A DNA stretch of 59,029 nucleotides from CAZAFL01 sp964484465. GTDB lineage: Bacteria; Bacteroidota; Ignavibacteria; UBA10030; SZUA-254. Positions 34,314-43,411 of this stretch are shown here, in pieces (within the stretch, counting starts at the first letter, position 1; every line of letters starts with the position of its first letter). The notes under the pieces were generated by a model, which had not been told where the DNA came from, did no database searches, and saw nothing but the letters and a program-made list of their open reading frames with translations. The stretch covers positions 1 through 59,029 of the forward strand of contig CAZAFL010000020.1 of assembly GCA_964484465.1 (NCBI GenBank), given 5' to 3'. The position numbers and the translations under genes are program-made.

Positions 34314-35600
34314 TTATTTTTCTTTTCCCTTGAGAATATCATACAACGCGTGCCGTGCCTTTTCACCGCCGATATTTCCAAGGTAATATATCGCATCGCT
34401 TCGAAGCTCATAGTCGCCCTGCGCGCGCGCGACTTCCGCGAGAAACTCGACCGCTCTATCATTGCCGATCTCCGCAATCGAGCTTAATACGGTGTGCCGT
34501 TGTTCGTTCCGGTAATTCGGAATTGCGGAGAATAGCTCGGTGAGTGTTTCCACTGAACGGTTCTTGTCTTTTGCGAGCTGGCCCATGTAATCGATCGCTG
34601 CGTCCTGGATTTCTTCATTCGTGTCCTTTTTTGCAACTTCTAGAAATACGGGCAGGACATCTATTTGCGTAAAATTCGAGAGGGCATCCATTGCCGATTC
34701 GCGCAGCTCACGCGGCTGTGTCCTGTCGACCGCAACATCACGCAGAGTCCTGTAGGAAACCGAATCTTCTTTCGTATCGCCCAGGGCGTACAACGCATCC
34801 ATCTTCAGTTTTGTTTCGCTGTCGAGTTTTTCATCATCGCCGGGAATTCTCGGCATGAGCGTATACGCTTTCGGAGCTTTGACTGAGATACGCCCGAGCT
34901 GGCGTTGTAGTTGACGCTCTGCCATACGCATCTGGTGTTCCGTTTGCCTCATTGTTGGGGCAAAGGCATAGCTATAACTCCACCCACCCTTTCCTGTTTT
35001 CCGACGCATCTTACCATTCTTCGACGATATGACCAGACTGCTGTCGGAATCGCCACCGAGAACCGCCCCACCATCAAGCCTTTCTCCGTCTAGAACAAAC
35101 ACGTGCTTGCCGTCTTCGCCGACACCCATCCCCACTCCGATTGCATGACCTTTATTCAGGTCGGCATAATCGGCAATAGCATCATCGTAATAACTGCTCG
35201 TTGGATATTCCACAATGAATTTTCTGTACGCTTCTTTCGCTTTTTTCTTATCGGTATGTTTCAATGCAAACGCCGTCCAGTATTCAGCGTCATCGACATA
35301 TTCGCTCTTGGGATATTGTTTCTTAACTTCGGCAAGTGTTTTTTGCGCATCCTGCCATTCCTCTTCAAGGACAAGATTATACCCTTTCTTGTAAAGTTGA
35401 TATGACGCATCCCTTTTTTTCTCATCGCCCGCCGGCGGATCCACCGCAAACGGACCACCGTACGATAACACAACGGGCGAAAATTGCAACCCCGGTGTTC
35501 CCGGTACCACGTGGTTTGAACTGGTTACCGCTTGTGCATATGCCCTTATCGACATTATTGCGGTGACAACTGATATGATAATATAACTCAACTTCTTCAT
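34314..35600 (-). CDS. Secreted TPR plus HEAT-repeat protein, third gene of an ECF sigma operon
   Basis: A 428-residue protein with a signal peptide (LSYIIISVVTAIMSIRAYAQ). A TPR-like region (about 45-135; YQLYKKGYNLVLEEEWQDA, KEAYRKFIVEYPTSSYYDDA) resembles BamD/YbgF-type tol-pal repeats. A spacer follows, then HEAT repeats over the last ~190 residues (LRESAMDALSNF, IQDAAIDYMGQLAKD, LRSDAIYYLGNIGGEKA). It starts 17 bp after the anti-sigma gene, so it belongs to the same transcript. Its periplasmic location and repeat domains suggest it could modulate the anti-sigma factor; this is inference. Confidence 0.8.
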   Translation of the reverse strand: MKKLSYIIISVVTAIMSIRAYAQAVTSSNHVVPGTPGLQFSPVVLSYGGPFAVDPPAGDEKKRDASYQLYKKGYNLVLEEEWQDAQKTLAEVKKQYPKSEYVDDAEYWTAFALKHTDKKKAKEAYRKFIVEYPTSSYYDDAIADYADLNKGHAIGVGMGVGEDGKHVFVLDGERLDGGAVLGGDSDSSLVISSKNGKMRRKTGKGGWSYSYAFAPTMRQTEHQMRMAERQLQRQLGRISVKAPKAYTLMPRIPGDDEKLDSETKLKMDALYALGDTKEDSVSYRTLRDVAVDRTQPRELRESAMDALSNFTQIDVLPVFLEVAKKDTNEEIQDAAIDYMGQLAKDKNRSVETLTELFSAIPNYRNEQRHTVLSSIAEIGNDRAVEFLAEVARAQGDYELRSDAIYYLGNIGGEKARHALYDILKGKEK

Positions 35601-35617
35601 AGTCTCTTCTTTCTGAA

Positions 35618-36415
35618 TTATTGTTGATTTGAATTTTCTTCTGACGCTTCGTACATCTTTTCAGCAAGACGTACTTTATAGAGCAAATTTTCTTCATAAA
35701 TCCCGCGGCGGACAAGTTCAACGTGCGGACGGTTACCGTTCCCCTTCATAGCGGCAAACTCGATGAGAATTTTGTTCATATCGTCGATGAGTTTTGCCGA
35801 TCGAGTATCGAGCGGCTGTTGTTTCAAGAAACGGGCTTCGTAGATAAGATCGCGCGAAACTTTCTGCTCCGCCGCAAGGTCTATTTCCTGGGGTTCATCT
35901 ATTTTCATATTCGAAAGCCCGACGAGCAGGATTTTCGATTTATGGAAATAATCATGCATCCTGTCGCTTGCAAGCTCGATGGGTTTCGTCGCGGGAAATA
36001 TATCGCGGGGAGGTTGCTGAACAATCGTATCATCCGGCTTACTCCTGAATAAAAGAACCGCGATGCCCACCATCATAAGGGCCACTGCAGCAGCGACCGG
36101 GCGAAGGTTGAATTCAATAAACCGGAAGATTGTATGCAGGAAAGATGGTCGGAATTTACTGCCGGTATATGCATCGTGTTCCAGCCTGCGCTCGACATTG
36201 TCTGCAAAATGTTGCCAATACTCCGTCGGCAGTTTTTCGCTGGGCTGAACTGTAGCTTCGGTGAGATTCTTGATAATGTTTTTAACGATCGCCGCGTTGT
36301 CCGCGCATCCACGGCAGACGGCAAGATGCTCTTTAACGAATTTATACTCTTCAGTCGGCAATGCTTCCTGAAAATAATCATACAGGAGGTCACCTGCATG
36401 TCTGCGAAACATCAT
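35618..36415 (-). CDS. Membrane anti-sigma factor with zinc-finger (ZAS) motif
   Basis: A 265-residue anti-sigma factor. The N-terminal cytoplasmic part has the zinc motif H30-x3-C34-x2-C37 (KEHLAVCRGC) of the ZAS family that holds ECF sigma factors inactive. One membrane helix follows near residues 108-125 (PVAAAVALMMVGIAVLLF), then a periplasmic C-terminal half. Its ATGATG start overlaps the TGA stop of the sigma gene, the usual coupling of such pairs. The signal releasing the sigma factor is not known. Confidence 0.88.
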   Translation of the reverse strand: MMFRRHAGDLLYDYFQEALPTEEYKFVKEHLAVCRGCADNAAIVKNIIKNLTEATVQPSEKLPTEYWQHFADNVERRLEHDAYTGSKFRPSFLHTIFRFIEFNLRPVAAAVALMMVGIAVLLFRSKPDDTIVQQPPRDIFPATKPIELASDRMHDYFHKSKILLVGLSNMKIDEPQEIDLAAEQKVSRDLIYEARFLKQQPLDTRSAKLIDDMNKILIEFAAMKGNGNRPHVELVRRGIYEENLLYKVRLAEKMYEASEENSNQQ

Positions 36416-36972
36416 AGCACATCTTCCTTTAAAAAGTGTAACCTCTTTTTCATCTTCTTCAACCCGCGATGGAGATGAGTTTTCACCGTCCCCTCGGAAC
36501 AGCGGAGAATATTGCTGACCTGTCGTGTCGACAACCCGTCGATGTGGCGAAGGATAACAACTGCCCTTTGGAGTGTCGGCAATTCATGTAATGCCCGTTC
36601 GATATGGCTATGGGCTTCCGTTTCATGAAATGTTGACGGATTGCCGTGTTGCAACGCTTCGACTGCATGAAAGTGTTCATCGACGTGCGTTGTAACGTGT
36701 GTCCTGTTACGTTTCATGCGGTTTAATGAAAGGTTCATAACGATTCGGTACAACCATGTACTGAATTGAGCATCCCCGCGAAAGGAACCGATAGAATTAT
36801 AGACGCGCACGAACGATTCCTGCGCGATATCTTCGGCGTCATCGTGGTTCTCCACAAAACCATACGCAATGTTATACGCCTGTTTCATATACCGTTCCAC
36901 AAGAATCCGGAATGCTTCATGACTTCCTTCTTTCACATGAAGAATCAGTTGCTGCTCGTCTGCAGCGGGCAT
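36412..36972 (-). CDS. ECF-type RNA polymerase sigma factor
   Basis: A 186-residue sigma-70-family ECF factor. Region 2 reads NIAYGFVENHDDAEDIAQES with FSTWLYRIVMNLSLNRMKR, and region 4 reads LPTLQRAVVILRHIDGLSTR then VSNILRCSEGTVKTHLHRGL, a helix-turn-helix for the -35 element. Followed by its anti-sigma factor and a periplasmic repeat protein. Probably autoregulated, as is usual, but I could not identify the promoter with confidence. Confidence 0.93.
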   Translation of the reverse strand: MPAADEQQLILHVKEGSHEAFRILVERYMKQAYNIAYGFVENHDDAEDIAQESFVRVYNSIGSFRGDAQFSTWLYRIVMNLSLNRMKRNRTHVTTHVDEHFHAVEALQHGNPSTFHETEAHSHIERALHELPTLQRAVVILRHIDGLSTRQVSNILRCSEGTVKTHLHRGLKKMKKRLHFLKEDVL

Positions 36973-37091
36973 GCGGGGATCCCTTTATGCACAATAGTAC
37001 TGGTTAGACAAGAGATGTCACCGGTTGGTTGACAGATACTTCAACTGTATGTACGGCAGGATGAATAAAAAGTTCTTGAATGCCTGCTAAA

Positions 37092-39575
37092 TCAACGATT
37101 CCACCAATAATTGATTTTTGCAAGAAAAACATTATTCATCGGCAGGCGAAAGGCATCTGCAAAATTATCAGAAAACGTCCTCGCAAAATTCCCGTCATCT
37201 CCATAACGGGCCTGCGTCCAGACAAAATAAAAGGTGCTCCCTGGCATGTATTCCCAGCGCAACACGAGGTTTGCATTAACCGTCTTTTCATTGAAATCTG
37301 GATCGTAATATCCGGCGTATGCCGGATAATTGTACGGCTGAAGGTTATCAGGAGTAATGGTCCGCTTGAAATTTTCGTAATGTCCTTTCGCCAGAAGAAC
37401 CTGAGTAAAAAACTGTAGGCTCACCGTCCGGCTCAGGGTGAACGTGCCCCGGAGTGAAAAATTATACTGGTCGATACTACGGTCACCAAACAGGTTGAAA
37501 GCATTCCGACTTATCGTTGTGTCAGTGATATACACCGGGATAACCCACGCCTCTTCATTTCTCACCCTTGCCCAGGTAATTCCCGGAGCGAGTTCTATCC
37601 AGGTCGTAGGACGAAGATTGATGCTCACCGTATTCGACAACGAGCTTGATCCTTTTGCGGAGGTTTCATATACCGATTGCAGTACAGACGATACCGGTTT
37701 TTGCGCATCGGTCTGCAAAATTCCGGTCACGCGATTTCCTGACGGTCTACGGTACAATCCAAGCAAACCGCGGTTGATATCATCGTACGCGGGAAACAGA
37801 TAAATATAATCGAGTGTGAATATCCAGAAATTCCGGAATTGCCATGAAGGTTGAAACTCCAGTTGCTTGACCGTATTGACGCCGTCCCAATCCCAATGAT
37901 AATCGGTTTCGAGTGTCAGTGCATACCGCCGCACAGGAAACGCGGCACGATCCTCTTTGTAAGAAACCTGTGTGTAACCGCCATGTTCGTGCGGCTGGCT
38001 GTAGAACCCGATATCGTTGATTGAAAAATTTCTCGTCGAAAAATCGTACATCGACAGAGCAATCCAGTGTTCATCCTGGAGCTCACCGATGCCGATTCTT
38101 CCGGCACCGCCGCTTATTCTATCTGAGGCGGAAGTCGTGACCTGTGAACCGGCAAGGTAACCGTCGACTGCATATGTTCCATCACCGAAGCGTAAATTCC
38201 AGTCAACGCCGCCGCTCACCGCTGGAAGATTCTGCTCTTTGAAGGAGGCTGTTGCCATCATGCCGACGGAAGAATTCTCCAGAACATCCTGCTTGAGCCG
38301 GACAACGTTGTAGCTTGCGCGGGGTTCAACGAGAAACGGTCCTCGCTGGTTACCGGAAAGATCTTCTTCAATAGATTCTTCCCTGTCGGTCACTGCCGTC
38401 AGCGCTCCAACAGTCAACCCGTCGTCTGTTCTTCCCGAAATTTTCGCCGCACCGAGAATTGTTGTCGTCAGTGGGTTTTGTGTAAAGGCAAAACCGGGGT
38501 CGGGGCTAAACGATAATGAAGGCTTTTTCCCAATCCGCCGAGAATAGAACATCAACAACGATTGATTATCAAATGTATTACCGAAGGAAAATAACTGTGC
38601 CCCCTCGAGGAAGAACGGGCGCTTTTCCGGGTACTGTGTTTCAAATACAGTAAGGTTGAGCACTGCCTTGTCTACTTCAACCTGTCCGAAATCCGGATTG
38701 ATTGCCACGTCGAATGTAAAATTATTTGTGACACCATACTTCAAATCAAGTCCGACGCTTCCCGTAAAATCACTGCGCGTCGAGAATGAGGAGGGTTGTG
38801 GGATATAATTTAATTTGGAAACCTGGTAGGGAAGGATTTCAAGATGAAGCGGAGGGTGGATATCGCGTATGCCGGAAAGGTGTCCCATCTTCGAGACAAT
38901 CGAAATTGTTCCCGGCGGAGTTTCCTTCCGGGGAACCATTACCCATTCATCCGTTTCGCTCTTCCGGGCAATATAGCGGCGAAAATTTATCCCCCACACA
39001 TATTCGCTGTCCTGCCCGGAAAATCTCAAGGCAGTGAATGGGATCTTAAATTCTCCCGACCATCCGTTTCCGGTTTTCTTCGCATTAAACTCCCAGACTG
39101 CATCCCACTGGACATCGTACAATCTTCCATCCTGTGACAGTACTCCGTCCGACTGGATACCTGAGGCGGTGCCGCTGAAAAGAAACGCCGTGCTGTGGTC
39201 ATGGTAAGAATCAATAATAACTGAAAACCTGTCAGCCTGCACCGTCCGGTCACGACGCGTCAACTGCTCAACAATCTTCTCCGGTTCGGAGTCATAGCAC
39301 ATCACCCCGACATACAGTGCATCATCGGAATACATAACCATCACGGAAGTCTGCTCTGACGGTGCGGCGCCTTCTTCCGGGTCAAACTGCTGAAATCCGG
39401 AAACGGGAACCGCCAACTTCCATTCGTCCTCATTGAGAATGCCGTCGATGTGCGGCGGCATCGCTGCACGCGACGCGACAATACTTTTGGAGGATGTCCC
39501 TCCATTGAGTATTCCCGCACAGAACAGCAACAGGAAGCTGCAATAAACAACCTTATGTATTGGAAAAATAGTCAC
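37092..39575 (-). CDS. DUF5916 outer-membrane-type protein with CBM9-like N-terminal domain
   Basis: An 827-residue protein with an N-terminal signal segment (VVYCSFLLLFCAGILNG). The only suitable start is GTG at 39575, without a visible ribosome site. A CBM9-like domain (about residues 38-200; PHIDGILNEDEWKLA, DDALYVGVMCYDSEPEKI, YHDHSTAFLF) is followed by the DUF5916 region (VPRKETPPGTISIVSKMGHL, FDVAINPDFGQVEVDKAVLN, YPEKRPFFLEGAQLF) and a beta-rich C-terminus ending in aromatic residues (NYWWNR), suggesting a barrel. The family is widespread in Bacteroidota; its role is not established. It is a single gene, divergent from menG. Confidence 0.85.
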   Translation of the reverse strand: MTIFPIHKVVYCSFLLLFCAGILNGGTSSKSIVASRAAMPPHIDGILNEDEWKLAVPVSGFQQFDPEEGAAPSEQTSVMVMYSDDALYVGVMCYDSEPEKIVEQLTRRDRTVQADRFSVIIDSYHDHSTAFLFSGTASGIQSDGVLSQDGRLYDVQWDAVWEFNAKKTGNGWSGEFKIPFTALRFSGQDSEYVWGINFRRYIARKSETDEWVMVPRKETPPGTISIVSKMGHLSGIRDIHPPLHLEILPYQVSKLNYIPQPSSFSTRSDFTGSVGLDLKYGVTNNFTFDVAINPDFGQVEVDKAVLNLTVFETQYPEKRPFFLEGAQLFSFGNTFDNQSLLMFYSRRIGKKPSLSFSPDPGFAFTQNPLTTTILGAAKISGRTDDGLTVGALTAVTDREESIEEDLSGNQRGPFLVEPRASYNVVRLKQDVLENSSVGMMATASFKEQNLPAVSGGVDWNLRFGDGTYAVDGYLAGSQVTTSASDRISGGAGRIGIGELQDEHWIALSMYDFSTRNFSINDIGFYSQPHEHGGYTQVSYKEDRAAFPVRRYALTLETDYHWDWDGVNTVKQLEFQPSWQFRNFWIFTLDYIYLFPAYDDINRGLLGLYRRPSGNRVTGILQTDAQKPVSSVLQSVYETSAKGSSSLSNTVSINLRPTTWIELAPGITWARVRNEEAWVIPVYITDTTISRNAFNLFGDRSIDQYNFSLRGTFTLSRTVSLQFFTQVLLAKGHYENFKRTITPDNLQPYNYPAYAGYYDPDFNEKTVNANLVLRWEYMPGSTFYFVWTQARYGDDGNFARTFSDNFADAFRLPMNNVFLAKINYWWNR

Positions 39576-39781
39576 GATAGGCGGAATGTTCTGAACATAA
39601 GAGAAACATTTTACAAATGCAAGATATACTTTCCGACTTGTCTATTATTCCAACATGATATTAGCTGGAAGTCATCGCGGTAATTTCATACCGAGAAAGA
39701 TCACGACAATCGGATTTTCAACACTCTCAACAATCTTGATCAGCTTGCTTTTTCTCTCAACTTTAGTCAAATTGAATCCAC

Positions 39782-40507
39782 ATGAATGTAGAAATGAAAA
39801 ACCGCGATACGCTCCAGCCTCCGGAACAAATCCGCAGCATGTTCAATGAGATTGCGCCAACGTATGACCTCCTGAATCATCTGCTGAGTTTCGGGTTGGA
39901 CATTCGCTGGAGAAGGAAAGCCGTCGCCATGCTCGCCGAAAAAAAGGGGGGAGATATTCTCGACATTGCTGCGGGCAGCGGGGACTTTTCCCTGGAAATG
40001 CTGAAGCTGCAGCCGAATATCGTCGTCGCGTCCGACTTCGCAAAAAATATGCTCAACGTTTTCAAGAAAAAACTAAGTGCAAAAAGGGGAATAGATTATA
40101 TAAAACTTGTTTCGTGTGATGCGCTTGCCCTTCCATTTCATGATGAGTCGTTCGATGCGATAATTGTCGGGTTCGGGATCAGGAATTTTGCTGACAGGCT
40201 TCTTTCGCTGAAAGAAATGGCGAGGGTACTAAAGCCTGGCGGCGTTTCCGTTATTCTTGAGCTTTCACAGCCGGAAGGAATCGCAGTCTCCCGCCTCTAT
40301 AATATATACGCACGATGGATAGTACCATTGATGGGAAAAATTGTTTCCCGGAACAGCTTTGCTTATGAGTACCTTCCTGAATCTATTGCAAATTTTCCGG
40401 GAAGAATCGAATTTCTCTCCATGATGGACCGTGCGGGGTTTTCATTACCGCAAGCACACTCCCTTACCTTTGGCGTCGCAACAATGTATATTGGAAGGAA
40501 AATCTGA
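39782..40507 (+). CDS. menG: Demethylmenaquinone methyltransferase (UbiE/MenG family)
   Basis: A 241-residue SAM-dependent C-methyltransferase finishing menaquinone. The family N-terminus IRSMFNEIAPTYDLLNHLLS is followed by the SAM motif DIAAGSGDFSLEML, then VGFGIRNFADR and GGVSVILELSQPE, all of the UbiE type. Length is normal. The ATG at 39782 and one at 39794 are both possible, with neither having a clear ribosome site. Menaquinone is in line with the NDH-2 gene at 24336. No other quinone gene is adjacent. Confidence 0.9.
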   Translation: MNVEMKNRDTLQPPEQIRSMFNEIAPTYDLLNHLLSFGLDIRWRRKAVAMLAEKKGGDILDIAAGSGDFSLEMLKLQPNIVVASDFAKNMLNVFKKKLSAKRGIDYIKLVSCDALALPFHDESFDAIIVGFGIRNFADRLLSLKEMARVLKPGGVSVILELSQPEGIAVSRLYNIYARWIVPLMGKIVSRNSFAYEYLPESIANFPGRIEFLSMMDRAGFSLPQAHSLTFGVATMYIGRKI

Positions 40508-40522
40508 CCGTCAACGGAGAAC

Positions 40523-40647
40523 CTGTCATTCCGGGGAATCTTCCTGTTGCTGGGACGAAGAAGAAGCTCAATGATTAAGATTTGTGGTACACTTGGCCTT
40601 TGAGATTCCTTCTCCTTCCGCTTTAGCGGAAGTCGTCGGAATGACAG
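40523..40647. repeat. MITE-like inverted-repeat element between convergent genes
   Basis: Perfect 11-bp terminal inverted repeats, CTGTCATTCCG (40523-40533) and CGGAATGACAG (40637-40647), flank 125 bp containing a strong internal hairpin (CTTCCGCT/AGCGGAAG, 40615-40632). It fills the gap between menG and the rlmD-like gene and may also serve as a terminator. The core CTGTCATTC recurs at 55394-55402. Confidence 0.5.
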
Positions 40648-40670
40648 TTTGAAGGAGTCAGACACATTAA

Positions 40671-42086
40671 TCACTCCCCCCGTGTCAACAATGCTACCGC
40701 CTCGATATGGTCAGTATGCGGAAACATATCTACCGGCTGGACAATCTGCAGTTCATAGCCGGAAGTGACAAACATCTTTGTATCACGCGCTTGCGTGGAA
40801 GGGTTACAACTCACATATACGATCCGCTCAGGAGCGAGTTTTACAATTTGATGAACAACTTTCTCGTGCATACCGTTGCGCGGAGGGTCACAGACGATGA
40901 CCGTCGGGCGCGGATGTTCGTCAAGCCACGATGTTTCCTTCAGTAACCGGTCCTGTAAATCTCCCAGAAGAAAATAACAATTAGACCGTCGATTCAACGC
41001 GGCGTTTCGTTCCGCATCCTCTATTGCGCTCTTCACAATCTCAACGCCGATGACCCTTTCAACATCGTCAGAAAGATAGATTGCGATGGTACCCGTTCCG
41101 CTGTAAAGATCATACACAACATCCGTCGGTTTAAATCCGCCAAGCTTTTTCGCGGTTTCGTACAATACTTCCGCCTGCAGTGTGTTGGTCTGGAAAAAAG
41201 AATTTGCTGAAATCTGGAAAGAAAACTCCCCGATCTTTTCGCTTATCCACCCCTGTCCGAAATACACTTTTTCCCGGTCACCGCGTGCAACCATCGACCG
41301 CCGATCGGTAATGTTATTCACAATCGTTGTGATCTGAGGAAAATGTTTGAGGAGGAGATCGGTCATGTTCTGCATAGCCTCGGGCCAATCATTGGTCGTC
41401 ACAAGGTTGACCATCAATTCATCTGTTCGTTTTCCTTCACGGATAACAAGATGACGCAGATATCCTTCATGCGTTTCTGTAGAATAGACCGAAAGATTCC
41501 ATCCCTTACTGATCTCACGGACGGCGTTGAGGATCGCGGAACTCATCTCTGATTGAAGCCAGCATTCCTCTATATTCAAGACCTTATCATATCGTTGAGG
41601 AACATGCAATCCGAGAGCAATCTCCTGCTGAACTTCTTCCTGACGCTGCATTTCTTCCGCGGTGAGCCATCGGTAATTCGAGAAAGTGAACTCCATCTTG
41701 TTCCGATAAAAATATGGTTCTTTACATCCGGTGACTTCGCGGACATCCGGATGTTCAAACCCTCCGATGCGTTTGAATGCATCGACAACATTTTGCCTTT
41801 TAAAATGAAGCTGTGATTCATACGAAAGGTTCTGCCATCTGCATCCCCCGCACACGCCGAAATGTTTGCACTTCGGCTTCACCCTGAATTTTGACGGCGT
41901 TAAAATCTCTACTGCCTTTGCCTCCACAAAGTTCTTCTTGTGTTTCCATGGGCGGGCTGAAACGACATCTCCCGGAACTGCGTTTTCGACAAAATAGACC
42001 ATCCCATCCTGACGGGCAACGGTCCTCCCGTCGCCGGAAAGGGTTTCGATGGTTAACACGATGTTGTCCGTTTGCTTAGAAATCAT
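40671..42086 (-). CDS. rlmD: 23S rRNA (uracil-5-)-methyltransferase, RlmD/RumA type
   Basis: A 471-residue RNA methyltransferase with an N-terminal TRAM domain (about residues 1-62), an iron-sulphur site (CKHFGVCGGC, with a later Cys in NIEECWLQ), the SAM motif YDLYSGTGTIAIYL, the DPPRNGMHEKV loop and the catalytic Cys in VYVSCNPST. This layout distinguishes RumA-type enzymes from TrmA, which lacks the TRAM and Fe-S parts. Which uridine it modifies (RlmD U1939 or RlmC-type position) cannot be told. It is the last gene before the VKOR-DsbA gene in this strand direction. Confidence 0.85.
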   Translation of the reverse strand: MISKQTDNIVLTIETLSGDGRTVARQDGMVYFVENAVPGDVVSARPWKHKKNFVEAKAVEILTPSKFRVKPKCKHFGVCGGCRWQNLSYESQLHFKRQNVVDAFKRIGGFEHPDVREVTGCKEPYFYRNKMEFTFSNYRWLTAEEMQRQEEVQQEIALGLHVPQRYDKVLNIEECWLQSEMSSAILNAVREISKGWNLSVYSTETHEGYLRHLVIREGKRTDELMVNLVTTNDWPEAMQNMTDLLLKHFPQITTIVNNITDRRSMVARGDREKVYFGQGWISEKIGEFSFQISANSFFQTNTLQAEVLYETAKKLGGFKPTDVVYDLYSGTGTIAIYLSDDVERVIGVEIVKSAIEDAERNAALNRRSNCYFLLGDLQDRLLKETSWLDEHPRPTVIVCDPPRNGMHEKVVHQIVKLAPERIVYVSCNPSTQARDTKMFVTSGYELQIVQPVDMFPHTDHIEAVALLTRGE

Positions 42087-42161
42087 AAACTAATATACAG
42101 AAATGTTGAAAAACGCGGAATCTATTTGACTGGAACGTAAAAATTCTTGAAAGGAAATTGC

Positions 42162-43367
42162 TTATTCGCCAGTTGCGTTGAGCGATTCAAGCCCCAACCG
42201 TTGCGCCTCTTTAGTGAGAACGGAGTTGAAATATCCGAGCCGCGGAAGTTTTTTTCCATTGATGAAAACAGTCGGTGCTCCGGTGACGCCGTCCGATTTT
42301 GCCTCTTCGACAAACTTGTGAATCATGACTTTCATCTGGAGCGCATTCATACATGATTTCATTGCCGTGGTGTCCAAACCGGCGTCTGCTCCAATCTGGA
42401 GAATATCCTGCGGGGACGGTTTACGAGGAGGTACTGCGTAGATGCGGTCGTGATACTCCCAGAAATGCCCCTGCGCCTGCGCGCATAACCCCCCTACCGA
42501 GGCCCAGCAGGACCCGGGATGTGTGTTCTTCGTGTCGTACGGATTGCACTGCTGGTCGAGCGGATAGTATTTATAATATACGATAACATTCGGCTGCCAC
42601 TTTTTGATATGCTGCTGGATGGTGAGTGCGAGCTGACGACACCACGGACAAAGAAAATCGCCGTACAACACAATTTTAATCGGGGCTTCCGCGACACCTT
42701 CCGACGGGGCACCTACCAGGTCAATGACAAGTTCGGGCGATTTCAGAAATTCTTTATACGCGATATCATCCAGGCGCGCGTCGAACGTCGATGGATCCTG
42801 ATACAACATCGCGAGATTAACTGCTCCAACTGTTACCGCGAGAATAGCGCTGCCGGCACACCATGAGAACAGGAGCAGTTTACCCTCGGAGCGATGAAGT
42901 ACTTCTTTCAACCGGCCGCCGCCGATTTTCCTGCGGTACGGGAGGAGAATAATTAGCAGCAGGATTGTAATTGCATACGTGACGAGGCACAGCGTGCAGA
43001 ATGTCTTGAGATTGAATATCTGAACTGACAGCAGATAAATATCGATCAACAGCGCGGCACAAACTCCGAAAAACGCAAACCTTCCTGCAACTTCCCGTGT
43101 CTTTGTATCTCCAAAAAAGAGAAGCGTCGCAAGAAGAGTGAGCGATAGATAGAAAAACAACCCGAATGCTGCAAGGGGAATGCTTAGAAACGTGGCGTAC
43201 TTGCTCCGGTTGATCAGACTGCATCCGCTTGCCGATTCTCCGCCACACATCGAGCTTACCATTGCGACAGCATGAGATTCGTTATAGTGCTGAAGAAGCA
43301 GCAATCCTGAGAAGAATGCCCCTGCCACAGCGCAGAGAAGGAGAAGCGTAATACGAATGCGAGTCAT
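42162..43367 (-). CDS. VKOR-DsbA fusion protein (disulphide bond formation)
   Basis: A 401-residue two-domain protein. Residues 1-190 form a vitamin K epoxide reductase-like four/five-helix bundle with cysteine pairs SSMCGGESASGCSL and the CxxC TFCTLC. The remainder is a DsbA-like thioredoxin domain with active site CPWC near residue 241 (GDFLCPWCRQLAL) and cis-Pro loop TGAPTVFINGKK. Such proteins oxidise exported cysteines and pass electrons to quinone, replacing DsbA plus DsbB. It follows the inositol-phosphate synthase gene by 44 bp, so it may be read from the long upstream operon, although no functional link is evident. Confidence 0.88.
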   Translation of the reverse strand: MTRIRITLLLLCAVAGAFFSGLLLLQHYNESHAVAMVSSMCGGESASGCSLINRSKYATFLSIPLAAFGLFFYLSLTLLATLLFFGDTKTREVAGRFAFFGVCAALLIDIYLLSVQIFNLKTFCTLCLVTYAITILLLIILLPYRRKIGGGRLKEVLHRSEGKLLLFSWCAGSAILAVTVGAVNLAMLYQDPSTFDARLDDIAYKEFLKSPELVIDLVGAPSEGVAEAPIKIVLYGDFLCPWCRQLALTIQQHIKKWQPNVIVYYKYYPLDQQCNPYDTKNTHPGSCWASVGGLCAQAQGHFWEYHDRIYAVPPRKPSPQDILQIGADAGLDTTAMKSCMNALQMKVMIHKFVEEAKSDGVTGAPTVFINGKKLPRLGYFNSVLTKEAQRLGLESLNATGE

Positions 43368-43411
43368 CGTCGGTCGTCAGTCTGCTGAAACAATTCTATA
43401 ACCGCATTCTG

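Noticed and set aside
39655..39849. Small plus-strand frame before menG
   Set aside because: It overlaps the menG start in another frame and lacks a ribosome site.
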